From an uncultured bacterium (GTDB lineage: Bacteria > Cyanobacteriota > Vampirovibrionia > Gastranaerophilales > Gastranaerophilaceae), in the NCBI GenBank assembly GCA_948742005.1, contig CAPYQR010000020.1, forward strand, positions 1,948 to 16,426: 14,479 nucleotides of DNA. The letters run 5' to 3'. A model generated the notes under the pieces. The model did no database searches and was not told where the DNA came from. It was given only the letters and a program-made list of their open reading frames with translations. Below, one piece after another: positions 5,088 through 13,277 of the stretch. Position 1 is the first letter of the stretch; every line of letters begins with the position of its first letter. The translations under genes were made by a program, and so were the position numbers.

Positions 5088-7416
5088 GACTGTATTTTTC
5101 CATAATTAAATTAAAAGTAATTTCATCCAGCCTTATTTTAATATCTTTAATTCTTGAATTAATTCTTGCTAAATTTTCATCATAAGGGTTATTTTCCAAG
5201 AAACTTTTAGCATTTAAAAAATTCACAAGAGCTTTTTCATCTTCTTCTCTGTCATAGTTGAATTCTCCTATTTCAAAATAAATAAGAGCGCGTTTAAAAT
5301 TATCATTCAATTTTTCTGCACTTAAAAGAGCTTGTTTGTAATAATTTAGTGATAAAGTTTCATCTAATTTTGAATAAAGTTTTGCTAATTCTTTTTGTGA
5401 AAAATACATATTTTCAAAATCTTGATTTTCGCTGTCAAATTGAAGTGCCAGTTTTAGATATTCGCTTGCCTGTTTGTATTTTGAAGATTCAATACAAATT
5501 TGAGCAAGATTTGTTAACGAGATTGAATAATATTTGTTTTCATTTTTTTCAGAACTTGTTAAATAATTTTTTTGGTAATATTTAACAGCATTTTCGTTTT
5601 GCGAATTTTCATCATACAAAACTGCAAGCCTGTAATAGCTTTTGCAGGCAAGTTCTTTGTTTTTGCCCTCTGATAATGCTATTGCTCTTTCGTATTGTTT
5701 AATTGCCTCTTGTATTCTTGAATTTGATTCTAAAATTTCGCCCAGTTCAATAAAAGATTTAATTCGATAAAGAAGCGAATTTGTTGTGTCGTATGCAATT
5801 TGCTCGAATTGTTCTTTTGCTTCTTCAATTTTGAATAATTTTTTGTTTGTTAAAGCGATATTAAATTCTATTTTGCTTTTTCTTGAATCCTGAGTTGTTT
5901 TTGCGCATTTTAGAGCTTCTGTATAACATTTTTGCGCCAAGTTTAGTTCGTTTAAAATTTCATAATTTTTTGCAATTAATTCTAAAATTTCAATTCGAAA
6001 TTCAAGCTCGAAATCAAGGTCTTTTGCTCTTAAAAGTTCTGAAATTGCTTCGTTGTATTTATATTTTGAAGCTAAATCTCTGGATGTATTAATAAGGTTT
6101 ATTATAAATTGTTTGTTTTTTTCTTGATTTTCTTTTATTAAAGATTTTTGATTATTGTCTTCTAATCTTTTTGAAATAAGGCGCTCTTTATCTTCTTTTG
6201 ATAACAGACTTTTTCTTTCTTTTATTTTTTCAAGCTTTGCCGCCAGTTTGGATTTTGGTTTTAATTCTCTGTTTTTATCATCCCAATTTGTTAAACCTAA
6301 ATAAGGTAGATTTTTTGAAGAATTTGAAGTTGAAATACTCGGAATTAAACTTTGAAAAATCTCAATTTCTTTTCTTATTGATTCCCTTGATAATCTTAAA
6401 AGTCTGTCTTTCGGGCTTTTTGTTAATTCTTCTTCGTAAATATCCAAAATTGTTTTATATCTTGAAATTTTTTCCTGAAGTGAAAAAGTTTTAATAATAT
6501 ATTGCTTAAAATAATCTTTAACATAAATTTCATCTCTGAAAAAACTTACCAGAAAATTATTTGAAAGGTAATCAATCTGCGAGATGTCGCCTAAATTGTA
6601 TTGTTTTAAAAAAGCTTTGCTCACAGGATGATTAATAACACAAAGCATACGAAAAAGGCTCTGATAAGCGTTTGGAATAAGGGCTGTGAATTTTGTTACA
6701 ATAAATTCTTCAAAAGAAAGAAATGAATTCACGTTTTTACGTTCAAATTCATCAATTAAATCCAAAAGAGCAACGCCTGTTGTGGAACAGTATTTTGCAC
6801 ACATTTTAAGATATAATTCAAGCCCCTGTGTGATATTATAAAATTTTTCTTTATCTTCGTCATTTAAAGGATTTGTTAAAATTGAGAGTTTTTCTTTAAA
6901 ATCCTCTTTTGAAATTTGGTTTAGAGTAAGAGTTTGAACTTTTATCGGTTTAAAGCGGAAAAGGTTTTTTTGTGAATTTCTTGAAAGGATTATAATTTTA
7001 ACATTTGTAAAGCTTGCAAGATGTGCTAAAAAATTGATTATTTCAAGGTTATTTTCAACACATTCAAAATTTTCAACGATTATAATGCAGTTTGTATTAA
7101 TTGTTTTGAAATAATGACTGACTTTATCTTGAAAATTGTCAGTTGTAAATTTTTTTAAAGATATTTTTTGAGCAAGTGAAAATGTTCTTAAAGCATCGTA
7201 AAAATTAAGCAAAAAATCATTTATCACGGTGTTTTCAAAACAAAAATGCGAAAAGACAAGATTATCTTTTTCTAAATCAGGTATAATCTTAGAAACAGTT
7301 TCGCTTTTGGCACATCCTTTTTGTCCTGATAAAAAGATTAAATCAAAAGTGGATGTAGCAAAATTTGATATTTCATTTATAATAGAATTGTTAAATTGAA
7401 AAAAGCCTTGGTTCAT
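5080..7416 (-). CDS. STAND-like P-loop ATPase with C-terminal TPR array
   Basis: The protein has 778 aa. The N-terminal NTPase region (about 1-350) has a P-loop GQKGCAKS (31-38), in which the glycine before the lysine is alanine. It also has a hydrophobic strand ending in an acidic residue, CIIIVEN (110-116, a Walker B with Glu in place of the usual Asp), and KIIILSRN (140-147), matching the 'TSR'-type sensor of STAND/NB-ARC ATPases. A charged, coiled-coil-prone linker (about 385-440) leads to TPR-like helical pairs from about 445 to 745, for example KYNEAISELLRAKDLD, IQEAIKQYERAIAL and NAVKYYQKNY. STAND proteins are ATP-driven switches whose C-terminal repeats sense a ligand or partner (MalT type), but no DNA-binding or effector domain is visible. 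No signal peptide. Its stop overlaps the rsmG start. No Shine-Dalgarno; a TACAAT lies 6 nt before the ATG. Function unknown. Confidence 0.85.
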   Translation of the reverse strand: MNQGFFQFNNSIINEISNFATSTFDLIFLSGQKGCAKSETVSKIIPDLEKDNLVFSHFCFENTVINDFLLNFYDALRTFSLAQKISLKKFTTDNFQDKVSHYFKTINTNCIIIVENFECVENNLEIINFLAHLASFTNVKIIILSRNSQKNLFRFKPIKVQTLTLNQISKEDFKEKLSILTNPLNDEDKEKFYNITQGLELYLKMCAKYCSTTGVALLDLIDEFERKNVNSFLSFEEFIVTKFTALIPNAYQSLFRMLCVINHPVSKAFLKQYNLGDISQIDYLSNNFLVSFFRDEIYVKDYFKQYIIKTFSLQEKISRYKTILDIYEEELTKSPKDRLLRLSRESIRKEIEIFQSLIPSISTSNSSKNLPYLGLTNWDDKNRELKPKSKLAAKLEKIKERKSLLSKEDKERLISKRLEDNNQKSLIKENQEKNKQFIINLINTSRDLASKYKYNEAISELLRAKDLDFELEFRIEILELIAKNYEILNELNLAQKCYTEALKCAKTTQDSRKSKIEFNIALTNKKLFKIEEAKEQFEQIAYDTTNSLLYRIKSFIELGEILESNSRIQEAIKQYERAIALSEGKNKELACKSYYRLAVLYDENSQNENAVKYYQKNYLTSSEKNENKYYSISLTNLAQICIESSKYKQASEYLKLALQFDSENQDFENMYFSQKELAKLYSKLDETLSLNYYKQALLSAEKLNDNFKRALIYFEIGEFNYDREEDEKALVNFLNAKSFLENNPYDENLARINSRIKDIKIRLDEITFNLIMEKYSHD

Positions 7417-7422
7417 ATTATT

Positions 7423-7452
7423 ATTGTATATAATTTACACTAATAAATGCAA
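7423..7452 (-). promoter_or_regulatory. Candidate promoter of the STAND-TPR/rsmG operon
   Basis: On the minus strand, TTGCAT (7452-7447) and TACAAT (7428-7423) are 18 bp apart. The -10 ends 6 nt before the ATG at 7416, so transcription would begin at or next to the start codon and the mRNA would be leaderless. This fits the lack of a Shine-Dalgarno. Confidence 0.5.
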
Positions 7453-7628
7453 TAGGATAAATATTCGATTCAGCTATAAATCTATGATATTGTCAGAGCC
7501 TGAAATGTTGATTAGGTGTACATTTTACGGTTATTAATATTATTAAAATATGTTAAGAATATTTAAAATTAATGGCAAAAAAAGCAATTTAGCAGTGTTT
7601 ATATATATGTAAGTTGTTTGGGGTGAAA
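7453..7628. other. Divergent spacer before the membrane-protein/GH13 operon
   Basis: This very A+T-rich spacer should hold the promoter of the plus-strand operon, but no candidate is clean. TTTACG (7524-7529) with TAAAAT (7544-7549) has only a 14-bp gap. TATATA (7600-7605) has no fitting -35. I see no open frame, repeat array or clear operator palindrome. Confidence 0.35.
7620..7626 (+). promoter_or_regulatory. Ribosome binding site that decides the start of the 348-aa gene
   Basis: GGGGTGA lies just before the ATG at 7629. An in-frame TTG at 7614 has only the A+T-rich ATATGTAA stretch upstream and would place this G-rich site inside the coding region. The ATG at 7629 is therefore preferred. 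Confidence 0.65.
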
Positions 7629-8675
7629 ATGCAACAAATTAAAAGTCCAAGTGTTGATAATCTGCCAAAAGTCGGATATTACGTTTCAAAAGAAGAAAAA
7701 AAGAAAAATTTTTACGAAAACGAAACCCATATCCACAAACAAGGTCCTTTATCAGGAATTAAAGCAGGTGCACACAAATTAACAAATGATATTTTTACTT
7801 ATTTCCCGAAAGGATTTCAAGGTTCAAAAAACAGCGACTTTTATGAATATCTTTCATTAGGCATGGTTCCGTATCTAATCGGAAGCGTGTTAATGTTTTC
7901 AACTTACAAAGGAGCAAACAAGTTTTTCAATTTTGCAGATAAAATGGAAGCAAATTCCGTTGCGCGCGGGGTCGGTGCAGGCGTTGTTATGTACGGCATC
8001 GGCAAATGGGCGTCTAAAAAACTTGCGCGTACTTTAATCCATGCTTCAACAGGCGTTAATTTAAACTTGCAATATCTTAAAAAAATAAATGAATTACCCG
8101 AACAAGGACAAGAAGAAGGACTTGTAAGAGTTCAATACCCTGGAGTTTTTGATTCACCGACATTTTATAGAAGCGATTTATTGGATAAATATTCCGATTT
8201 AGTCCATAACAATATTTTCTGGTATAACGATAAAATTGCCAAAAAAGCAGGTTTTAAAGAACCTCTCAACGCTCCGGGACAAACAATGGGTCCTAAAATT
8301 AAACAATTAAAAACAAGAACAACCGCGCTTGAAAATATCATGCAGTATATTCCTGCTGCTTGCGGTGTTGCGTTTGGTTTTCAAAAAGGTTTCAAAGATA
8401 TGAAGCCGTCTAAAATATTTTCTGACAAAAAATTTAATATAGGCAACTTAAAAGGAAACTTAACAGGCCTAACAAAAGCTTTTGCTGAATCTTTTGTACA
8501 ATTATGGCAAGGAACAGACAGAAACCTTGTAACAAAACACGGAGGCAAAGCCTTGATGATTGGAAGCGTTGTTGCAACATTGTTAACCTGGTTAATCCCA
8601 ACAATTGCTTTTAAGAGAAATCCTGATCCTATGAAATCTCAAGTTGACACTAAAAAAGAATATGAGGTGTGCTAA
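7629..8675 (+). CDS. Multi-pass membrane protein, unknown, 348 aa
   Basis: I do not recognise the family. The N-terminus is a polar region of about 70 residues. Hydrophobic segments follow at about 75-92 (LSLGMVPYLIGSVLMFS), about 112-127 (a glycine-rich ARGVGAGVVMYGIGKW), about 239-252 (YIPAACGVAFGF) and about 307-327 (KALMIGSVVATLLTWLIPTI). A charged tail ends in Cys. There is no cleavable signal peptide, so insertion is probably by internal segments. The order and spacing of several blocks match the next protein (PL..IF..F, LIHASTG, TTALEN), suggesting a tandem paralogue. The TAA stop shares one base with the next ATG (TAATG), so translation is coupled. First gene of an operon with two GH13-like proteins. 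Start chosen by the GGGGTGA site. Confidence 0.82.
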   Translation: MQQIKSPSVDNLPKVGYYVSKEEKKKNFYENETHIHKQGPLSGIKAGAHKLTNDIFTYFPKGFQGSKNSDFYEYLSLGMVPYLIGSVLMFSTYKGANKFFNFADKMEANSVARGVGAGVVMYGIGKWASKKLARTLIHASTGVNLNLQYLKKINELPEQGQEEGLVRVQYPGVFDSPTFYRSDLLDKYSDLVHNNIFWYNDKIAKKAGFKEPLNAPGQTMGPKIKQLKTRTTALENIMQYIPAACGVAFGFQKGFKDMKPSKIFSDKKFNIGNLKGNLTGLTKAFAESFVQLWQGTDRNLVTKHGGKALMIGSVVATLLTWLIPTIAFKRNPDPMKSQVDTKKEYEVC

Positions 8676-11266
8676 TGACAAACGTAAGCCCACTTAGAAG
8701 CCCGATTTTGGCAAATACAATACAACAAAATAAACAAAACGAAAATCATCATGAAAAAGTTTATCAGCAATTGACAAAACGCGCTAATGATGTTAAGCCA
8801 AACGAATCAAAAGCTAAACTTGTCCGCCAGAATCCCCTGCAGGCGGCGGCAAGTTCTGTCAGCGATGTTTTTAAAGACGGTAAAAATTTCTTTACTGCGG
8901 TAAAAACAGGAAAACTTAGCGATAACAGCCTGGGAAGAATAAACGACCTTGGCTTAAAAGCGGGCGCAGGTTTAATTGCGGCTTATTTAGCATTTCATGC
9001 TAAAACAAAAACAAGCTCAATTATGAGCTTTTTGGGAGGTGCAACTTTTCTTTCAATGATGCCTCTTTGGCCAAAATTCTTTATTAATCTTCCTGCAAGA
9101 TTGGTTCACGGATTCAAAATTGACCAGAAATATATAAACGCACAAGGTGAAAAGAAAGACTTTTTCCTTGATAATCAATTTTTACCCTGGGATGTATTTT
9201 CTGATAATGAACTAAGAGAATATGCAAAACGTTCGGGAATTGATTATGACAGCGAAAACGGCAAAGAAAAAATAATGCGCAAAATGCAAAAAACTGCGCT
9301 TCAAAACAGAACTCTTTGGATGGCAACAGCAGGCTTTGCAACTCCTTTAATGACTGCGGTTATAGGAGATGCGGTTGAGCCTCATGTTAAAAATGCCGTT
9401 ATAGACCATGGGTTTAAAAAATCTGTCAAAGAAATGAATAATCTTGACGAAACTCTTGGCTATGCACCTAAAATTGTAAAAAATCAAAAAGAACTTAACG
9501 ATTTATTCACTCAATATAAAGATAATCTTGATGATGAAGGGTTAAAGAAAATTGCTTCTCAATTAAACATGAATTTTTCTGATGTATTTAAAGATCCTGA
9601 TGATCTTAAACCGATTCAAGGAGTAACTTTAAATATTTCTTCGGAACAATTGAAAAATGTCAGAAAACAAACTTCTTTAATTGAAGAAAATGCGCAAGAT
9701 TTTGAACAAAAATTAAAAGAATCATTTTCAAAACTCGCAGCTCAAACAAAAGATGATTTTGATAATATTTTCGGAGTTGATTCTGATGTAATTGATGCTT
9801 CTAAGGATTTAAAAGCAAAACTTTCAAATGATGCTTTTGATGAAGTCGTTAAAGAATTTAAGGCATTGCCTGCTGAAAACAAAACAATTAAAAATCTGGC
9901 TCAAATGTTTGCTTCAAAGGCAGGAGATGATAAAGAAACCGCAACGCAAATTCAAGAATTAATTTCAAACGCTCAATTAAAACTTAACGATGCTCCTTTC
10001 TTTGAAACAATCAAGGATTACAACGAAAATATAATTTCTTCAATACGCGGAAAATTAAAAGTTTACGCAAAAACCTTGAATCGCGTTGCAGGTTCAAAAG
10101 ACGAATCTGTATTTACAAGAATTTATAGAAATACAATGGCTAAATTATTTAAACAAGCTGATTTTTCAAAACAAGAATTAGGCAAGCTTAAAAATTCCGC
10201 TCTTGACACAGGAAATTCTGATTCTATTGAAATTTTAAGTAAATTCTATCAAAGATTTGTAGGAATGGACGATAAAGAATACAAAGAAGAATTAACAGTC
10301 TTGTTTGATGATATGCGTCAAGAATATATAAATGTATTAAAAAATTCAAACGGCAATGATAAAACATTATTAAATAAAATGATTGATGCATTTGTCTATA
10401 AAGATAATATTGACAAAATAAGCAGACTTGACGGAAATGCTAAAAATGAAATCTATGCTGAACTTAATTCCGGTTTGGCTGATTCAATTAAAAGTAACAT
10501 AAATCACTTTATGGATGTTGCAAAAACAAATATTCAATCAATTAATGCAAGAAATCTTATCACCGCAGGTTTTGAAAGATATATTGCATCACAAGATTTT
10601 GAAAAAGACCTTATCGACAAAGGTTTGGTTTTATCTGAGGAAGCTAAAGAATTAATGGATAAAAAAGGGTATAAATATCTTGATTTACGTCCTCAAGAGT
10701 GGGCAAAAATTGCAAGAGAACTGGTTTATGAGGGGTCTGTTGCAATGGATGCTTCAAGAGTAGAACTTCCTGCGGATGCTTATGCTGATTTAAAATCTGT
10801 AATTTATGATGCTAAACATTATGGAACAGAAATAGGATTAATGCGCGAATTGACATTAATGCTTCATTCTAAAGAAAGACAGAAAGATTTAGAAAAATAT
10901 TTAGAAACAAAAAAAATCTCAATTTCCGAACTTACAATTGATAAAATAAAAGAATATTTCAAAACATTGGACGAATTTAAAAACCTTGAAGACAAAAAAA
11001 TTGATGAAAAAGTTATGTCCGAAATTAAAAACGGCTTCTTGCAAAATTTGATAAGTTCCGGAACTTCTCCTAAAGATAATGCTGCAATTACAGGTATTTC
11101 AGGACTTGTAAGGTCTTATGCAAAAGAAGTTTTAAATAATAAAAATTGGAAATCAATTTTTGTTCCAATGACAATAGCTTTGGTCGCAGTAACTTTGCTT
11201 GCACAACCGTTTTTTGGAAATATCAGCAAAGAATACCCAAAAAATAAAAAGAAAGAGGCTGAATAA
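8675..11266 (+). CDS. Large membrane protein with long helical middle region, 863 aa
   Basis: Family not recognised. The start is the ATG in TAATG, with GAGGTG (8664-8669) 5 nt upstream; an in-frame GTG at 8669 lies inside that site and is not used. The N-terminal 240 residues mirror the preceding protein: NPLQAAASSVSDVFKDGKNF (53-72), hydrophobic stretches at about 93-108 and 116-138, LPARLVHG (139-146), then KMQKTALQNRT (203-213) before a third hydrophobic stretch (about 214-232). Residues about 245-825 are polar, Lys/Asp/Glu-rich and mostly helical, with no domain I can name. One C-terminal membrane segment (about 828-847, FVPMTIALVAVTLLAQPFF) and a basic/acidic tail end the protein. It looks like the small paralogue with about 550 residues inserted before the last membrane segment, perhaps a scaffold. 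Its TAA overlaps the next ATG. Confidence 0.82.
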   Translation: MTNVSPLRSPILANTIQQNKQNENHHEKVYQQLTKRANDVKPNESKAKLVRQNPLQAAASSVSDVFKDGKNFFTAVKTGKLSDNSLGRINDLGLKAGAGLIAAYLAFHAKTKTSSIMSFLGGATFLSMMPLWPKFFINLPARLVHGFKIDQKYINAQGEKKDFFLDNQFLPWDVFSDNELREYAKRSGIDYDSENGKEKIMRKMQKTALQNRTLWMATAGFATPLMTAVIGDAVEPHVKNAVIDHGFKKSVKEMNNLDETLGYAPKIVKNQKELNDLFTQYKDNLDDEGLKKIASQLNMNFSDVFKDPDDLKPIQGVTLNISSEQLKNVRKQTSLIEENAQDFEQKLKESFSKLAAQTKDDFDNIFGVDSDVIDASKDLKAKLSNDAFDEVVKEFKALPAENKTIKNLAQMFASKAGDDKETATQIQELISNAQLKLNDAPFFETIKDYNENIISSIRGKLKVYAKTLNRVAGSKDESVFTRIYRNTMAKLFKQADFSKQELGKLKNSALDTGNSDSIEILSKFYQRFVGMDDKEYKEELTVLFDDMRQEYINVLKNSNGNDKTLLNKMIDAFVYKDNIDKISRLDGNAKNEIYAELNSGLADSIKSNINHFMDVAKTNIQSINARNLITAGFERYIASQDFEKDLIDKGLVLSEEAKELMDKKGYKYLDLRPQEWAKIARELVYEGSVAMDASRVELPADAYADLKSVIYDAKHYGTEIGLMRELTLMLHSKERQKDLEKYLETKKISISELTIDKIKEYFKTLDEFKNLEDKKIDEKVMSEIKNGFLQNLISSGTSPKDNAAITGISGLVRSYAKEVLNNKNWKSIFVPMTIALVAVTLLAQPFFGNISKEYPKNKKKEAE

Positions 11267-13227
11267 TGGATTACAATGCTTCAATTAATTCTTCAAAAAA
11301 CTTTTATCAGCCGATTCAACCTTTATATCGGCCTGTTCAGCAACCCTCGCAGCAGGTACAAATCCAATCGGGATATGTTTTCCCGCAAATGCCTAATCAA
11401 ACATATAATCCGCAATTGACTCAAACCGTAATTGCTCAGCAAAAAAGGTTTGTAAGCCCTGCGCTGATGAATATGATTAAAAATCGTTCTTCTCATATTC
11501 AAAAAACGCATGAAATCGGCGTAACCGAAGCTCAAAGACGTGTTTCGGGATATAAAAACGATTTAAAACATGCTCTGACTCATAATGAAGCAAAAATTTT
11601 AGCAGTTATCCCCAGAACCATGAACGCTCAGGATTTAGACGGCAACGAACTTATCCAGGGGAATGAAATCAGAGGAAGTTTTGTTAATGCAGTCGGAAGA
11701 TTAGATGAAATTAAAAATCTCGGTTTTGATACTTTGCACATGCTTCCTATTCATCCGACAGGAAAAATTAACGCAATGGGAACAGCAGGCTCTTTGTATG
11801 CTCCGAAAGATTTTCTAACCCTTGATCCTAATTTGGTTGATGAAAATCCTCCATTTGAAGTAAGACAAGCAATTGAAAAAATTTATAAACAATTCACAGG
11901 TAAAGACCTTGTAAAAATGGACAGAAATGACCCTGAAGTTGTTTTTGCTCAATGTGCTTATTTATTAGATGAATGTCATAAACGCGGAATCAAAGTCATG
12001 CTTGATTTGCCTTCCTGTGGAAGTATCGACTTTGCTAAAGAACATCCCGAAATGATGGCAGTGGATTCAGACGGCAAGGAAAAAGTTCCGCAAGGCTGGC
12101 AGGATATTAGAATGTTTAAGCCGTTTATCAATGAACAAAACCGTGAATTAAACAAAGAACTTTTAGATATGCACAAAAAATACGTAGATATGTGTGTAAA
12201 ATTAGGTTTTGACGGAATAAGGGCAGATGTCGGCAGGGCGAAACCGGTTGAGTTTTGGAATGTTATAATTAACTATTCTCATAATCTTGACCCGAATTTC
12301 GGCTGGTTAGCAGAAACATATACCCATGAAGATGCTTCTCCGCAATTAAATATGCCCTATGACAGACCCAAAGAATTGTTAGAAGTTGGTTTTGACAGCT
12401 ATTATGGTCAATATCACATTTTTAACGATTGGACAAAAGCAGACCAATTGTATGAATATGTAAAAGAAAATATCGATTTGAATAACGAAATCGCACAAAG
12501 CGTAGGTCCTAAATCTTTAATCGGTTCTTTTGCAACCCATGACGATTCTTCTCCGATGCTCTATGGCGGTGCTCCCTGGGTAATGTTTACAACAATTCTT
12601 CAAAGCATGCTTCCGCAGGTTAATCCTTATATGACAGACGGCGTTCAAACGGGCGATTACTATATTTTCCCTTATGACCATGCAAAAGTGGCAGAAACTG
12701 AAACAGATAACCATGAATGTACAGTTCACACAGGCAGAATGGATATTTTCAACTATTCAAGAAAACCCGGCGGACAATGTCCTGAAATTGCTAATGTTGT
12801 AAAATCGGCTTTTGCACTTAGAAACAATGAATATAACAAATTAAATGCAAATTCAAATACAAAAATTGTTATGGATAATGCAAAAGATGTAATTACAAAA
12901 GGTTCGTTCATTAAACTCAAAACCAATAATCCTGAAATTATCGCTTTTGCAAGACATAAAGACGGCAAAACATTGTTGTTTATAGGAAACAGAAATGTTA
13001 ACAGAACAATCGGCGGAACAATAGAAATACCTGGATTAAAACCTGAACAAAAATTCAGCAATTTAATGCCTCAATACGGCGAACAATGCAAAATACAAAA
13101 TAATCAAAACGGCTCGATTAATGTTGAATTAGGAACTTCAAGAGCCTGTGTATTCGAGATTGATGATGCTGAAATTGAAAATTTGGCAAAACCTGAAAAC
13201 GTATTTAAACAACAAGCCCTGAATTAA
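11266..13227 (+). CDS. GH13 alpha-amylase-family protein with intact catalytic triad
   Basis: This 653-aa protein has a TIM barrel from about residue 108. MLPIHPTGKINAMGTAGSLY (159-178) resembles the early barrel of GH13 enzymes. Region I is DLPSCG (247-252), without the usual Asn-His. Region II is GIRADVGR (317-324) with Arg319 and nucleophile Asp321, followed by KPVEFW. Region III is WLAETYT (347-353) with acid/base Glu350. Region IV is FATHDD (422-427) with His425-Asp426. KEHPEMM after region I and KPVEFW after region II resemble my memory of GlgE (GH13_3), but the substrate is not established. A C-terminal beta domain (about 555-632) follows. The first 60 residues are Gln/Pro-rich. No signal peptide, so it is probably cytosolic or held at the inner membrane by its partners. 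GAGG lies 7 nt before the ATG; start and upstream stop overlap as TAATG. Confidence 0.88.
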   Translation: MDYNASINSSKNFYQPIQPLYRPVQQPSQQVQIQSGYVFPQMPNQTYNPQLTQTVIAQQKRFVSPALMNMIKNRSSHIQKTHEIGVTEAQRRVSGYKNDLKHALTHNEAKILAVIPRTMNAQDLDGNELIQGNEIRGSFVNAVGRLDEIKNLGFDTLHMLPIHPTGKINAMGTAGSLYAPKDFLTLDPNLVDENPPFEVRQAIEKIYKQFTGKDLVKMDRNDPEVVFAQCAYLLDECHKRGIKVMLDLPSCGSIDFAKEHPEMMAVDSDGKEKVPQGWQDIRMFKPFINEQNRELNKELLDMHKKYVDMCVKLGFDGIRADVGRAKPVEFWNVIINYSHNLDPNFGWLAETYTHEDASPQLNMPYDRPKELLEVGFDSYYGQYHIFNDWTKADQLYEYVKENIDLNNEIAQSVGPKSLIGSFATHDDSSPMLYGGAPWVMFTTILQSMLPQVNPYMTDGVQTGDYYIFPYDHAKVAETETDNHECTVHTGRMDIFNYSRKPGGQCPEIANVVKSAFALRNNEYNKLNANSNTKIVMDNAKDVITKGSFIKLKTNNPEIIAFARHKDGKTLLFIGNRNVNRTIGGTIEIPGLKPEQKFSNLMPQYGEQCKIQNNQNGSINVELGTSRACVFEIDDAEIENLAKPENVFKQQALN

Positions 13228-13277
13228 AAGTTACAGAACTTGATTTTTCGGGAAATAAACAATAAAGGGACTGAGTT

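Noticed and set aside
7614..7628. TTG start five codons upstream for the 348-aa membrane protein
   Set aside because: The G-rich ribosome site GGGGTGA would then be inside the coding region; the ATG at 7629 is correctly spaced behind it.
7417..7628. Possible A+T-rich regulatory repeats or replication-origin-like sequence
   Set aside because: I found no repeated boxes (no DnaA-box-like series) and no clean inverted repeats; the A+T richness alone is not evidence.
8669..8674. GTG start two codons upstream for the 863-aa protein
   Set aside because: This GTG is the end of the GAGGTG ribosome site; the ATG in TAATG fits both the spacing and the coupling pattern seen again at 11266.
12517..13061. 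Minus-strand open frames of 70 and 102 codons inside the GH13 gene
   Set aside because: They are antisense shadows of a well-supported coding region with conserved catalytic motifs and show no ribosome sites.
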